NCBI GenBank assembly: GCA_905331475.1
Contig: CAJNYU010002229.1
Span: forward strand, 60,781-124,780
Source of the DNA: Rotaria socialis
Lineage: Eukaryota; Rotifera; Eurotatoria; Philodinida; Philodinidae
DNA length: 64,000 nucleotides
Direction: 5' to 3'
Shown here: piece after piece, positions 12,708 through 24,734 of the stretch
Position numbering within the stretch: position 1 is the stretch's first letter
Layout of the letters: every line of letters begins with the position of its first letter
Notes under the pieces: model-generated
Databases searched by the model: none
What the model saw: only the letters and a program-made list of their open reading frames with translations
What the model was told of the DNA's origin: nothing
Made by a program: the position numbers and the translations under genes

Positions 12708-14930
12708 TGATAATCTGAATAGTAATCATTTTTGAGGTTGATCTCGAATCGATTGTAAGTATTTGGTAGTAATTGAATAGTCTACGAATGTATCTATATA
12801 TCACTACGATGAAGAAGAGCACAAATGAAAAAAAAAATACAAAATGTGATCAGATAAAATGTTTTGAACAAGCACTGATTTTCGAGTGAGATAAAAAATT
12901 AGATTTGTATAGGAAAAAAACATCATAAAACATGTCTTATACCACTAATATGAGTCAATTGACTGAGTTTAACGGATATTATTCTATCTTTTAAAAATAA
13001 TTTTCTATGTGAGTCAAACCAGTTTTTTTTGGTCACAAGAGTTCACTTGAGCTAATGTTCTAGATCGGCTGAAAAAATTCTCTAAAACATTTTTTTCCAA
13101 TAGAAATCTTTGGAATTTCACATGAATATTATAATAGAAGTATTTGCCGTTTTGTAAAATTTTACACCTGTTAATTCTATTGTAAATCATCAATCATATA
13201 ATTATCCTTTTAATCTTCTATTATTTAGTTATTAATAATATGTACTTGATGCTATAATATCAACAAGGGTCTCCTCCCTCCCACAATCTGAACATGTACA
13301 TCTACAGAAATAATCAAATCGAGAAAGACACAATGATAATAAAGATTAGAATCTCTTTCGCTCACTATTGTTCTCACATTTGAGTAGTATGTCGAGCAGA
13401 TTTGCTCGTTCTATAGACACGCGATGTCTTGTGCCACCTACTCATAATAAGTATACAATGAATGAACAATTGTACAGGAAACACAATATTGAATAGTAAG
13501 CACAGCATGCTCTAGGTCTATTTTCACCTGCATTCAATCAGACATCCATCCGGTGCCACACTGTTCACTCGTACAGCATATGTAAAAAAAGCCACAGTAA
13601 AAAACTACTAACTTTGCCTGTCTATTATTTGATTAAGAAATACAGATACGTTCGTGTAGACAAGCCATTTGTTTGAATTCACAACATAAGACTCTTCATT
13701 TTACGCTTGTTAATAGTCAATGACTAGTGACTTTCGTTATAAATAGGTCAACAAAAAAAGAAAACAATAATAATCTTATTGTAATGGAATGTATATCCAT
13801 CTATTTGACCATAGTATACTGTTAATCAAGAACACGTGGATCTATTACGATCACGTGCATCTTCTCACGTTCTATCGTACTTCAACATGCAAGAGGAAAA
13901 GTGTCGTATGGTGATTTAATTAATCAGAAACGAAAAATTTTCTTTCTTCTCTTTAGCAATGGAAGAAACTCAGAGGCAGAGAGTAGCGACGACTGAACTA
14001 TACCAAATAGATCATAGACAAATAATGACCTCAAGTCATATGACGTTGATAACAGAGAGCAAATTAAAGAGAAAAAACAACAGAGTAGTGGAACGGCAGA
14101 TAATCTATTCAATAATATATTGATCAGCACACACTAGCATAAGATTAGAGAAAGTCACTTGCTACATTTTCATGTCTTAGAGGCAAAAAGAAACTGCAAT
14201 AGGTGTATGAAGATGTTGATGACAACAACTATGTTTGTGCTATTGTTTTTTTAATATTTCTTTTTGAATACTATTGATAATAAGAACAAAAAGAATATAG
14301 TATAAGAGATCAAAAACAAGTTGAGTATGAGATAAGTGATCGTTAACAACATGAATAGAATAATTGGAAAACACAATCATGTATGTACTGATTGAGAGCA
14401 CAAATCTTCGAATTTATTGTTCTATACTGGTTGCGTACTGTTAAATTGAATAGAGCAAATTTGTACTGATAACATGTTGAACCGATAGCTAGTAATAATT
14501 TAAGACTATCATCAAGATTGTTTTCTTTTTAAATACAATCTTTATCGTGATCAATACGATGCAAACGATGAAAAAGCTATCCTGCCCAGTAGTGAATTCT
14601 TTCATTCAAAAAACAATTTGTGACCCGTAAATTCCAATTTTACGAAATATTCATGAGATCAGCTAGGATTCTACCGAAAATGATTTGATAAAAATTCCAA
14701 TCACAGAGTAGGAAGTTTTCAGAAAATATTCAACAAGTAATGACTCAAAAGAGGTAGCTCTTCTATTTTTTCTCTATATTGTCATTCTGTGAATTTAATT
14801 TCTCTTCATGTGAAAGAATGACTCATGCTGTGTCAAGCTATTTTAGACATATTCTTATTGTGGATAAGATGACAAGAATCATCCAAAAATGTAGTAACAA
14901 AACTATGTACCGAATACAGCGACTAAAAAA

Positions 14931-14931
14931 N

Positions 14932-15029
<98 letters not shown>
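14931..15029. repeat. 98-base poly-C run after an undetermined base
   Basis: Position 14931 is n, followed by 98 consecutive C. The same stretch yields artificial poly-Pro and poly-Gly frames on the two strands, which are not genes. Such a run is either a genuine G-quadruplex-forming homopolymer or, more likely, a sequencing or assembly artefact at a repeat edge. Confidence 0.9.
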
Positions 15030-15030
<1 letters not shown>

Positions 15031-15130
15031 CGATTTTCGTATTCCTGTACTTCACATACTCCCTTGTACTTCCACCGCACTTTCATGTACTTCCATTGTA
15101 CTCTCATCGTACTTCGAAGTACGGAAGTCG
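15030..15130. repeat. TACTTC-rich degenerate repeat beside the C run
   Basis: Directly after the C run the motif GTACTTC or a one-base variant recurs every 12-20 bases about six times. It ends in the palindrome CGTACTTCGAAGTACG. The block is GC-richer than its surroundings. No protein is recognisable. Confidence 0.55.
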
Positions 15131-15898
15131 CGCCTTTTCCCCCTTGATTTCATTGGATGATTATTTTACAATTTTCAAAAAAGAAGTTGGTGCTCCTATT
15201 TATTGTAATGGATATATCCTCTTTTTTCGAGTTTTCTTACATAAATTGTTAGAAAAGTAACTAGAAATAGAGAATATCTTTCATAGCTCGTTAAACAAAA
15301 GAGGGTGATTATTTTCTGAGGTTAGAAGATAGATAAAAATGTTTATTCCCGAAGAAAGAGCCTATTTATGGTCATGAATTCAACAAAATTTTCTTCACTA
15401 CAAATGCAAACTGCACTCAAACGTCTATTGCTCATAGTTTTAGTTCAATAATATAGGAAAGAAAATTTTGCTCCTCGGAAAATAGTCAGATCAGCTGATT
15501 GATAAGTCATGAAGATATTCAAATTTTTCTGTCTAGTGACTTTCTCAACATTCTATATACTTAAAGAAATCTCAAAATATAAATATATCAGTTAAAAGTT
15601 TGTTTCCATATGACAAATATTTATTGTTTTAGATCAAACTCGATTTTTTCATAGCACTAAATTGATTCAAATGAATGAAACTGTGTTTGTATACTTATTT
15701 TAATCAACACGAATAATCTTTGTTTTCTTTTTATCAATAAAAATACCAATAATTAATATTTCACAAAACAACTTACTTTTGTTTTCTGATTGTAGAATAA
15801 TCAAGCAATATCTTTTACTCATATACGTGACATAAACAAAAAAATTCTAAGATGCCAAAAAATAAACAATGAAAACATAAGTCTATCTCGGCTCTAAG

Positions 15899-15919
15899 CT
15901 ATATATATATATATATATA
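15899..15919. repeat. TA microsatellite
   Basis: About ten TA units, followed by a shorter degenerate TA stretch. Confidence 0.85.
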
Positions 15920-16111
15920 GGTATATATAAATAATGTGTGTATAATAATATGCGCAATAGCAAAACAAACAGAAAGTAAGAAAAAGATGAATACAAATGT
16001 GTTTGTTTTCTTTTTCATTGTCAATATTATTTTTTTTTCGACCATCAATATTGTTAGTAACGAACGAGAATGTAATTATATACAATAATAACGAATTCTT
16101 ATTGATTTGTA

Positions 16112-19100
16112 CTATCGGACAATATGCCGGTAAAAAAGAAATTCATGACAGCCTATTTTGATTACTGTTCCTTGTTCAATTTGAGCTGGCCCATCCCAAG
16201 ATGGTTTATAAACTGATTGAGTTAAACAAGAACATTTTGATAGATTATCATTCTCTTGTTTATTATAATTATTATCATTTATGATGTCTAAACCATAGCG
16301 AAGATCATTTACACTGGTTCCATATTCACTATAATTTAATAACTCAAATAAATTGTTTTTTCGATCATAATATAAACAAGCATGTCGTTCAGTTATAAAT
16401 TGACATGTAGGAGAATGATAATCGTTTAAACATATATCATTTAATGACGATGAACCGAACCAAATAATATGTTTTCGAATATATATAACATTCTGTGAAT
16501 TTAAATGAATGAGAGCCGCATGAGATAAACGAAATTGTGAAAGATCAATTAAATGGGAAAATGTATCGATAGATGAGGTTCTAAAAATGCATATCAGAAT
16601 GAGTGAATAGTATTCTATAATAGAAAGTATTTATTTACGGTATTTGTTGCTGTTGTTGTTCTTCATTATTCGTAATAATAGGAATATCGCAACTATTTAA
16701 TTTATGATCTGTACATTGTTCTAATTTATAATTTGGTTCATTTAATGCTTGCAATAATGAATCAATTGTATTAAAAGTATTCGATTCATTTTGTAGTGGA
16801 GATTTCGTTCGATCATCATTCTCAATTAGTGACCTGTCTATCAATGAAATTTCATAAATATTATTATTAACAATATGATCAATTATTGCTTGTAAAATGT
16901 CCCATATACATGGATCATATGTATCTGTAGTATAATTGGAAAGAAGACTAGTCTAAAAATGAACAAGTCAATTTATGTTTATTTTCTTCTTAATAGATAA
17001 TCGTGGAATCGAAGTGATTAAGACTAACTCTTTTGAACTATAGTCTATAATGTATCTGAATTCAAAAGTTTGAAAACTAATTATCAAGTTGAAAAGAGAT
17101 CTTTACAATTTATGTTCAATTTCTAGAGTTCTCTATTGAAGAGACTTACATGAATTCATCGAATAGCTGCAACTACGGTAGCATTTCTCCTATGAATTCA
17201 AAATTTGTGATGTAGTTTTTCAAAACTGACCTTTCCATAATATTTTCTTTGAAAAATATTTTTCTTGAAGTTCATGCTTATAATATGAAAATAGTTTTTT
17301 TCGGAATTATAAAGATCTCAGAAATGAAATATATCTGTAATCCAAAATGTTAAGAAGTTTAGTTTTAGATAAGAAATTTATGAGTGGCATAGATTGAACT
17401 GAACTTGGAAAATATTCATTCGCATACATATCCTATGTTGCAATCCGATTTTGGATGATCTGAAAACAGTCAAGTTTGAATTAGGAAAACTATTTTGTTT
17501 CTGTAGATGTTAATGTCATAGCGGAGTATCTTTTTAAATAGAATCTATGCAAAATATGATAGTGTATTATTATTATTGGTCTTCATGATGGACATAATTT
17601 TAATTTTACCTGTACATGCTTCTCTTCTTTTGCATTGTCAACTTCCATTTCAGAAACATTGTTTTGTATAACATTTGCTTTCAAATAAAAATCTTCAATA
17701 ACTTTAGGTATTTGACTAATATTAACAGATTCTAATCTATGATTCTTTATTGTATTCGATAAGACATACTCTTTTGTTTGTTTTATATGTGAAAATTCTT
17801 GACTAATTATATTTTGTTGATTTTGTGGATATTGATGATAGATTTTTACTCGTTCACTGGTTGATATTTTCTTTTTCTTTGCTAAATAACGATCTAATAG
17901 GGGCTCGATATGATTTGGACACATCCATTTTTCATTTAGTAATGGTAATAATGTCATGGGAGGTGTTAAACAATCTAAATGATATGTTAATGGACAATAA
18001 TCACAATGTATGGATGGCCCTTGTAGCGCAGTAGACTTCCGACATGTAAAACAATAGTTTTGATCTTGATTATATATTGAATCGTTTATTGATGATGGGC
18101 AATGAAACTCTTCGGTCTGAGATGAAAGAACTAAACGATGTAATGTGTCTAAGTGATTATTAGAAGTTCCTATACGATTATTAATAAGAAAATTCATTGA
18201 TGATGATGAATCAATCCATTTTCGTTTGAGATTTGATGAAGATAATAAAAAATGTTTATGCTTTTCATTATTGTTATTTATTGTACGAAATTTAATTTCA
18301 CCTGATGGTTGTACTAAAGATTGACCATTTGATGCTAAATAGATAAAAACATAATTGATAATAGTGTTTTTAAACGTGAATATTTTTTTCAAAACGATAA
18401 CTTTCCTCTTGAAATTCGACAACTCTCACAAAATCGAGTTGTCAACTCACAAGTAACTGAAAAATCTTCTATTTAAGTTTTTCAGTCAAAGCGTGTACAA
18501 AGTTTCATGTGATCGATCAAACTATACTTTGATACTCCTAATGAAATCTTGCAATGACAACCGAATAGTTATGTTTAAGATACAACAGAGTTATTTCTAT
18601 TTGTGTTCGGTGAGTATCATTGCTTATCTATTCGTTTTAAACGGTTCGTCGTCTAAACTAATCGATTCACTAGTATTTGAGAATTGTCATTTCCTATATA
18701 ATACGAATTCATTCTTTTAGTGATTTATTTCGAAAGATCATGAAAATAATATTGAATAGAAATTGAATACCTGTCGGTAACTTAATTTGTCCTAATTTTG
18801 ATTGATAATGGTGATGTTTTTTAGAATTTTCTTCATGTAAATTTTTCTTTGGATTAAATGAGAATGATTGAATAATTTTTTGCTGTTTATTTTTATTCAT
18901 TGAATCTTCTTGTGTTTTTGTTATAGTTTGACAATTTTCACAAAAATAAGCATCCTTTGGTATATCATCTTTTGTTAATGATGGATTCATACAATCAAGA
19001 TGAAATGTTGCCGAACACATCTTACATGATACGATTTCACCAAAACAATAATTACACGAATTACAACAATTGGTCTTACTACTATGATGAATACGAGCTT

Positions 19101-19364
19101 CTTTTTTATTTCTGGACATATATTCTAAATTTGAATGTGAATACGATTTTAGTTTTGTTGATGAATTACTATTATTTGAATCACTATGAATAAGACGTTT
19201 TCGTTTGAAATTAATTGATTTTTGTCTTTTATTATATCCTTTGATTGATTGTATCTCGTTAACAACAGTTACTAATGTAGGAGAAGATTTCGATTTCGAT
19301 TTCAATTTTTTATTTATTGCTATTATATTAGTATCGTTTTTATTGGGTAAATGTTTTGAAGTCT
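16112..19364 (-). CDS. PHF12: PHF12-like PHD/FHA chromatin reader (5' exon not found)
   Basis: Exons (minus order): 18771-19364, 17610-18334, 16639-16952, 16112-16580, about 700 codons ending at TAG 16112-16114. Exon one carries a PHD finger (CNSCNYCFGEIVSCKMC, then HLDC and FCENC). Exon two carries a second PHD finger (YCFTCRKS, CDYCPLTYHLDC, MCPNHIEPLL). The last exon carries an FHA domain (FGSSSLNDICL, ERHACLYYD, LLNYSEYGTSVND). The order PHD-PHD-FHA and the phrases YCFTCRKS and MCPNHIE are specific to PHF12, a subunit of the SIN3-HDAC (Rpd3S-like) repressor complex that reads histone H3 tails. The first exon seen starts in phase 1 behind a poly-T tract and AG, so an initiating exon must lie upstream; I could not place it. 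The 446-bp palindrome at 19471 lies immediately upstream, probably in the first intron. The family member in vertebrates is longer, near 1000 residues. Confidence 0.88.
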
Positions 19365-19470
19365 CTAAAAAAAATTTAAAAGAGGAATTATTTGATGATT
19401 TTTAGTGGCTATTTTCGTTAGAAACAATCTAACGAAATCTACTAGATATCTCGAGTAGTATGTTTCTTTT

Positions 19471-19916
19471 GTACCAGAGACCGAAACGAATGACAAAAAT
19501 ACCATTCGGTCCGATTCGGTTTTTCTGGACCCGGATTCGGATTCGATTCTGCTCTTCTGGTGTTTCAGAGTTTTCATACCGTTAGTTTCCGGTTTTCAAG
19601 ACCGGGATTCGGATTCGATTCGGCTTTCCCGGTCACTCAAAATTTTAATTCAATTCGATTTGGCTGAAAAAATGAAATTGAATCGAATCGAATCGAATCG
19701 AATTGATTTTTTCATTTTTCCAGCCGAGTTGAATCGAATTAAAATTTTGAGTGACCGGGAAAGCCGAATCGAATCCGAATCCCGGTCTTGAAAACCCGAA
19801 ACTAACGATATGAAAACTCTGAGACACCAGAAGAGCAAAATCGAATCCGAATCCGGGTCCAGAAAAACCGAATCGAACCGAATGGTATTTTTGTCATTCG
19901 TTTCGGTCTCTGGTAC
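19471..19916. mobile_element. Near-perfect 446-bp foldback (palindromic) element
   Basis: The left arm from 19471 (GTACCAGAGACCGAAACGAA) is the reverse complement of the right arm ending at 19916. The arms are about 210 bases each with roughly 10 mismatches, and the centre is made of GAATC units. Both arms contain GGATTCGGATTCGATTC subrepeats. There is no coding capacity; frames inside are shadows of the repeat. The structure fits a non-autonomous foldback or MITE-type element, inserted upstream of the first recognised PHF12-like exon. The high arm identity suggests recent origin or ongoing arm conversion. Confidence 0.75.
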
Positions 19917-20921
19917 CAATCATTATCATGGGAAACGATGCGACATGAAAACACAAGCACTTAGCATCAAAATTAACGAAACTTTCAAGTATGATGGAGC
20001 TGTCATACTATATTTTGATATTCATTTTTGTGCACTCAAACTAATTCTTGTTCATTGACATTCTTACCACAATCTTCCTCATATTCCAGAATACAGACAT
20101 ACGAAAATGATAGCACCTGCCATCATCTTAGCTAAGTTATATTTCGATTCCCAGACAGAGATCTACTTGATTACACTTCGTATGAATATCAAATCAATTG
20201 ATGCTATCACAAAACTAAACGAGAGAAATCGATGTGTACATGTAAGCACATTGTTCGAAACAAACGAAGGTACAGTATAACCTCAATGAGGCGGGCACGT
20301 ATATAAAATGAACATGCTACGCTGTATAGTCTAGCAAGATACAATTAAACTGCATTGGCTGGGTTGATCATAAGTAGGTTACTGAAGTGCTAAATTGTCA
20401 ATCTGTGATAGAAATAGTATTGCCTATATATGCTTGGGTAATTCTAAAAACAACAGAAAAAATTTTGAATCCAATAAAATCATTTACAAATATTTCCATT
20501 TCGTACCTTCTTTCTTCTTTAATTATCATCAATTGAACTACTTTTTCCTGTTTAGAGAGAAACATGTCTAAACTAACAGAGAGAATATAGATAATATATA
20601 CCATTGGTGACTACCTGCTTAGACGAGTGATGTTATGTGACAGGTCACAGTGGGAAGTTAAGTATAGTTATCAGCAGTTAAGGCTGGAACTAAGGGTTTA
20701 CTTGTGCAATTAAATTTGAAGAGTCTGTTAAATAGAAAAAGGTAATTGTATACCATTGTGAAATATGGAAAAAAGATGATAACATCATCAAAAACAAATT
20801 TCCAAATGTTGACCCCAGTACTGTGAACAGTTTTGATCGGTCTTGACTGTACCCACTTTATGAAAGTTATGTTTTATATGGTTGCATAAAGTGTTTAAAA
20901 GAATTTATTCAAATCAAATAA
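19917..20921. other. Spacer between PHF12-like gene and receptor pseudogene
   Basis: About 1 kb of AT-rich DNA that should hold the missing first exon and promoter of the PHF12-like gene on the minus strand. Short ATG-to-GT segments exist, but none fits the phase-1 junction required by the exon at 19364. No other gene is seen. Confidence 0.45.
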
Positions 20922-21960
20922 TTGAATTTTATCTATTGGAATATAGAAAAGTCAGTATTCAAATATCATTTTCTATGTCGAAACCATAGGAATCTATTAT
21001 GTTTCGTGAACGATTCGTACTTGTGTATTTGTGGCATAAAAAACTATCGTGCCGAATGTTTCATTTATGATCATTATCTTGATCAATGTTTTGACTGTCT
21101 TGTTGATGGTCAATATCTAAAAGGCGATCTATTACAAAAGAATGATTTCATTTGTCTATGCCCACCATGTCATTCAGGTCGTTTCTGTCAGTTCAGCTCT
21201 GAAGTATTGAATTTTTCGTTTGATTCGCTTATTGTCGAGAATCGTCTCATTGTGCAACTATTCTATTTGACTCTCGCGGTGATGACGTTTATCTCCGGTA
21301 CAATAACCAACTATGCCAGTTGTATCACTTTCAAACGTTCGCAACTACGTACAAATGGTGTTTGCAATTATCTCATTATTTTATCATTGATCAACCAATG
21401 TTCTCTTTTTCCACTTCTGTTGAAAGTAGTTTACATACCAATGGGTTTATCTAACAATATGTCATGCAAAATACTCTCCTACACGCTCTCGGTTTATACT
21501 CGATACTCATGTTGGCTTACGCGCTGAATCACAATTGAGCGATTGTATTTTTTTTTTGCGCTATTGAATAAACCACGCTCAGCTATCATCTTAAGTTTGA
21601 TTACATTGATGATTATTGCGACTATGCATTTTCATGAACTCATCATCTATACTGTTGCGAGCACTCCAAACGGAAAAACATTTTGTGTTGGTAATTTTGC
21701 TCAATTTTCACCATACAATCGTATTGGCGTACTTATTCATTATATTATTCCATTTTTTATTCAAATTGTGTCTATTACTGTATTGATTGTATTTGCTGCA
21801 CGTAGTCGTTCACGGGCAAGTCATGACCAAACTACGACTATTCACCATAGCTACTCGTTTTTTTGCTATTTGTTTTGCCGTCCACGAAGTATTTAGAAGA
21901 ATTTGGAAAAACACAACTCGCTAAAACATGTCTTTTTCATTGGAGAATTTCTCGTACGAG
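20922..21960 (+). pseudogene. Broken EGF-like/7TM (rhodopsin-like) receptor
   Basis: The frame opens without an ATG, just after a stop. It shows a Cys-rich EGF-like segment (CLCPPCHSGRFCQF), then transmembrane segments one to three (LTLAVMTFISG, CNYLIILSLIN, CKILSYTLSVYTRYSCWLT). An in-frame TGA at 21525-21527 sits where a Trp is expected, and the frame resumes at once with ITIERLYFFFALLNKPRSAI, the usual start of intracellular loop two and TM4. TM5 follows (RIGVLIHYIIPFFIQIVSI), and then the frame stops at 21894-21896. A remnant of the cytoplasmic tail (EEFGKTQLAKT) follows directly, so TM6 and TM7 are deleted. EGF-plus-7TM receptors of this kind form a large family in bdelloid rotifers. One nonsense change, a deletion and no start codon make it a pseudogene. 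Confidence 0.75.
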
Positions 21961-23306
21961 AAAATTGATGCGCATCAGAGCTATCCAACATCGTACTATC
22001 ACTAGTTAAAAGAGTTGCACACGTAAACGATTGCTTTCATTATTTTATTTGCTTCTACTATTATGTCAGTTTGAATATCTATATGCACGTTTATTACTTT
22101 TTTTTATCTAAATATAGAAGAAAACACACAGATCAAGTCTAAAACAATCACAGTAAACAGGTAAATCAAATATTTTTCATCGTACACGATTTAAGGTTCA
22201 CATCATGTATAAATAGATTTCAATTCAGGTATATTCAAATTGTATAAAATTTTCAGAGTATGCTGAGTGCCCATAGTAGAATTTTCAACTGTATACTACA
22301 ACGTTTCAGCAGAATATTGATCAAGCAAGGGTGAAAAGTAGTTCATTTGACAATTCATATTTCTGTCCAAGATCATTCAGTATAATTATTGTTCTAAATT
22401 CTACAGTAATAATTTCATAATGGGCCTGAAGCCACCAGATTTCAATCGTTGATACCTTCGGAATGTTATTCACGATCGTAATTTAAAAACAGAATATGAA
22501 TGATATGTCAACGAAGTTATCTGATTATTTGTGATTGGCAATATTACTGACTTAAAAAGAAAACACGAATGGAATCAAATATTAAATCTATAAATTTTTG
22601 AAATATAAGGTCATTTCGTTTTTAAAACTCTATTTCACTTTCCCTAGAAGAATCGCTAGGGAGTTAAATAAAATATTAAAAAATGTTCTGTTGAGAGTAC
22701 TGTAAGGTCGTTCTTATCGAAGAGCAAACTAATATATATTTTTCAAGTTCATATTCAAATGGAGATTTTCTATCGTCGAATATGAAGGCCATCTTCAAAC
22801 GTCAATGTACAAGTTGATATGGATGATAGTATTCTTAATGTATCATGGGAGTATGAGTGACGGTACACCCACACTCTACATACGAATCGAAATTTTATCA
22901 TTCGTTTTGATCTCTACTACAAATGATACCCTGCGAAAACGGAATGAATTCTAGCAATATAGTAAATGAAGTTCTTTACCGTAGGTCTGTTTATCAATGG
23001 AAGAATATCATTTTTAGAATGAAGAATGAATTCAACAAACTATTTCGATTTTTTGTTTTCTGTGAGTACACAGGATGCTTCTTACCTAAGAAAACTAATA
23101 ACTAAATAATCGATCAAGTTAAGCATTACAACTTCTGAATTCAATCGTGATTTTATAGTGTAGTGAAGTGAATGTGTCCTGCCTATACACATAAATAGAT
23201 GTCACTATTTATAACTTTATCATAATTGGTTCGGTCGACTTTTTGTCGTTCTACGATATGACGATATGGTGATGAAAGTAACTACTTGTGAAGACATTTT
23301 TTCATC
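21961..23306. other. Intergenic, no gene seen
   Basis: AT-rich spacer. A 45-base segment near 22883-22928 resembles the end of the 19471 foldback element. The frame at 22923-23105 has no recognisable content. Confidence 0.5.
22883..22928. mobile_element. Possible relic end of the 19471-type foldback
   Basis: ATCATTCGTTTTGATCTCTA followed by CTACAAATGATAC resembles the right terminus of the palindromic element (GTCATTCGTTTCGGTCTCTG, then GTACCAATCATTATC), with several mismatches. Only one end is seen. Confidence 0.3.
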
Positions 23307-23684
23307 ATGTCAACTTCTGGCGAAATAATATTTGATCGTTCATCAGATACACACGATGAAATATGGGATGATACAGAATTAATTCGTGCTTATGATCGAG
23401 CTCATCGACAAATTCAAAATCGTCTTCGTAATGATTCTAAGGCAAAAAAGGATTTATCGATAAATAAAAATGACAACAATTCTCGAACAAATAACAAAAC
23501 TAGAACCAAAAACGAAACCGTAACACAGTCAGCGTCAATGAATTTTCCAGTACCAATGCCTGTAAATATGTTAACTCCACCAAAAACTGAAGACGATGCT
23601 TTTCATTCTATGCTAATGGCCTGGTACACAGCTGGTTATCATGCTGGTCAATTAGCTGCTAAGAATTGGAAGCCGACCACTTGA
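23307..23684 (+). CDS. SMN: Minimal survival motor neuron (SMN) protein lacking the Tudor domain
   Basis: Single-exon frame of 125 residues. Residues 18-42 contain EIWDDTELIRAYDRAHRQIQ, the Gemin2-binding segment of SMN (IWDDTALIKAYDKA in vertebrates). Residues 98-118 contain SMLMAWYTAGYHAG, the C-terminal YG box that drives oligomerisation (SMLISWYMSGYHTG in vertebrates). Between them is a 55-residue Lys/Asn/Thr-rich stretch and a short Pro-rich piece (FPVPMPVNMLTPP). The central Tudor domain that binds symmetric dimethyl-arginine on Sm proteins is absent, as in fission yeast Smn1. SMN oligomers assemble Sm cores on spliceosomal snRNAs. AATAAA at 23740-23745, 56 bases past the stop, is a plausible polyadenylation signal and argues that the gene is complete. 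Confidence 0.9.
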   Translation: MSTSGEIIFDRSSDTHDEIWDDTELIRAYDRAHRQIQNRLRNDSKAKKDLSINKNDNNSRTNNKTRTKNETVTQSASMNFPVPMPVNMLTPPKTEDDAFHSMLMAWYTAGYHAGQLAAKNWKPTT

Positions 23685-24734
23685 CTATCGTTCATATACT
23701 TTTTTTTGTTATTTATATTAAATATGATTGTTTTTATACAATAAAACGTGCTGAGTAAAACGCAGTCATGAAAACCAACGTTTTGATATTTCGAAAGTTA
23801 ATTAGACTAATTTAGATCAATACATGAAAATGCGTTTCTATCATTAACATATAAATTTGATTGATATAAAAATATATTGTTCTCCTGAAGAAACTATTAG
23901 CATAGACTATTTTAATTGCTGGGTTTTAATCATTGTAAATGTACATGGCAATACACGATGTTAGAAGAAAATTAATAAATAATTTGAATTTAGACTTAAT
24001 CGAATAGGCTTGATGCTTTCGATTGTTGATCAAAAAATGCTTGCATAATTCATATTCTCGAAAAAGACATTTACTATTCTAATATCATTAATAATAAAAT
24101 GATTACTTTTTATGCCTTACAGAAAAACGTGCTTAACTAAGCATAACGTATACTACTTGAATAACTATGAAATTTATTGCTTTTCCTTTAAATGCCCAAT
24201 TATTGACGTTCTCCCTTCGTTTATTACTAAAATCGATAACTCACAACAAAACAAACAATAACATATATATTTATACATTTATATATATGACGATAGATGT
24301 GACGGATGACTAGATAGAAGAAGAAAAGGAATGACATAATAATATGTGAGGGTAGGCCCGTAACACCAATATATTCACTATTCTAAAAATTGCATGCAAG
24401 ACTTCAAATAGCTGCCTTAATTATTACTAAGTTATCTCTTTAGAATAATATTTTACATGTTGATTATCTCATGAATATCTTACGCAATTACTTTTATGAA
24501 AATAGACTACTCTTTTTCTTACTGTATTGTTGTTATAGTGTGATGATATTTCTTTTTACGTCTCTAACATGTGTACTACATCGATACGCTTGATAGTTTT
24601 ATTTTATGAATCATTGATATATTCTATGATGAAAAAGTATAAAAGAATAAAACAAATTGTGTATTCAAACACATCAAATATTTATTTGCGAGAGTATTTT
24701 ATTAACGTCAGAAGAAACAAACAGCTGAAAACCA
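23685..24734. other. Intergenic, no gene seen
   Basis: AT-rich spacer after SMN, with its polyadenylation signal near 23740. No other feature is supported. Confidence 0.5.

Larger units (their letters stand above)
12193..16111. other. Intergenic, no gene seen
   Basis: Spacer between the BH3 candidate and the PHF12-like gene. It contains a GA microsatellite, the long C run at 14.9 kb with a TACTTC-rich tail, and a TA microsatellite. Frames of 60-122 codons here are either low-complexity or background-like. Confidence 0.5.

Noticed and set aside
14779-15147. Frame with a long poly-Pro run (and poly-Gly on the other strand)
   Set aside because: Produced only by the C homopolymer next to an ambiguous base; the flanks are not coding-like.
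19365-20058. Several 60-90 codon frames on both strands
   Set aside because: They lie in the palindrome and mirror each other; they are repeat shadows.
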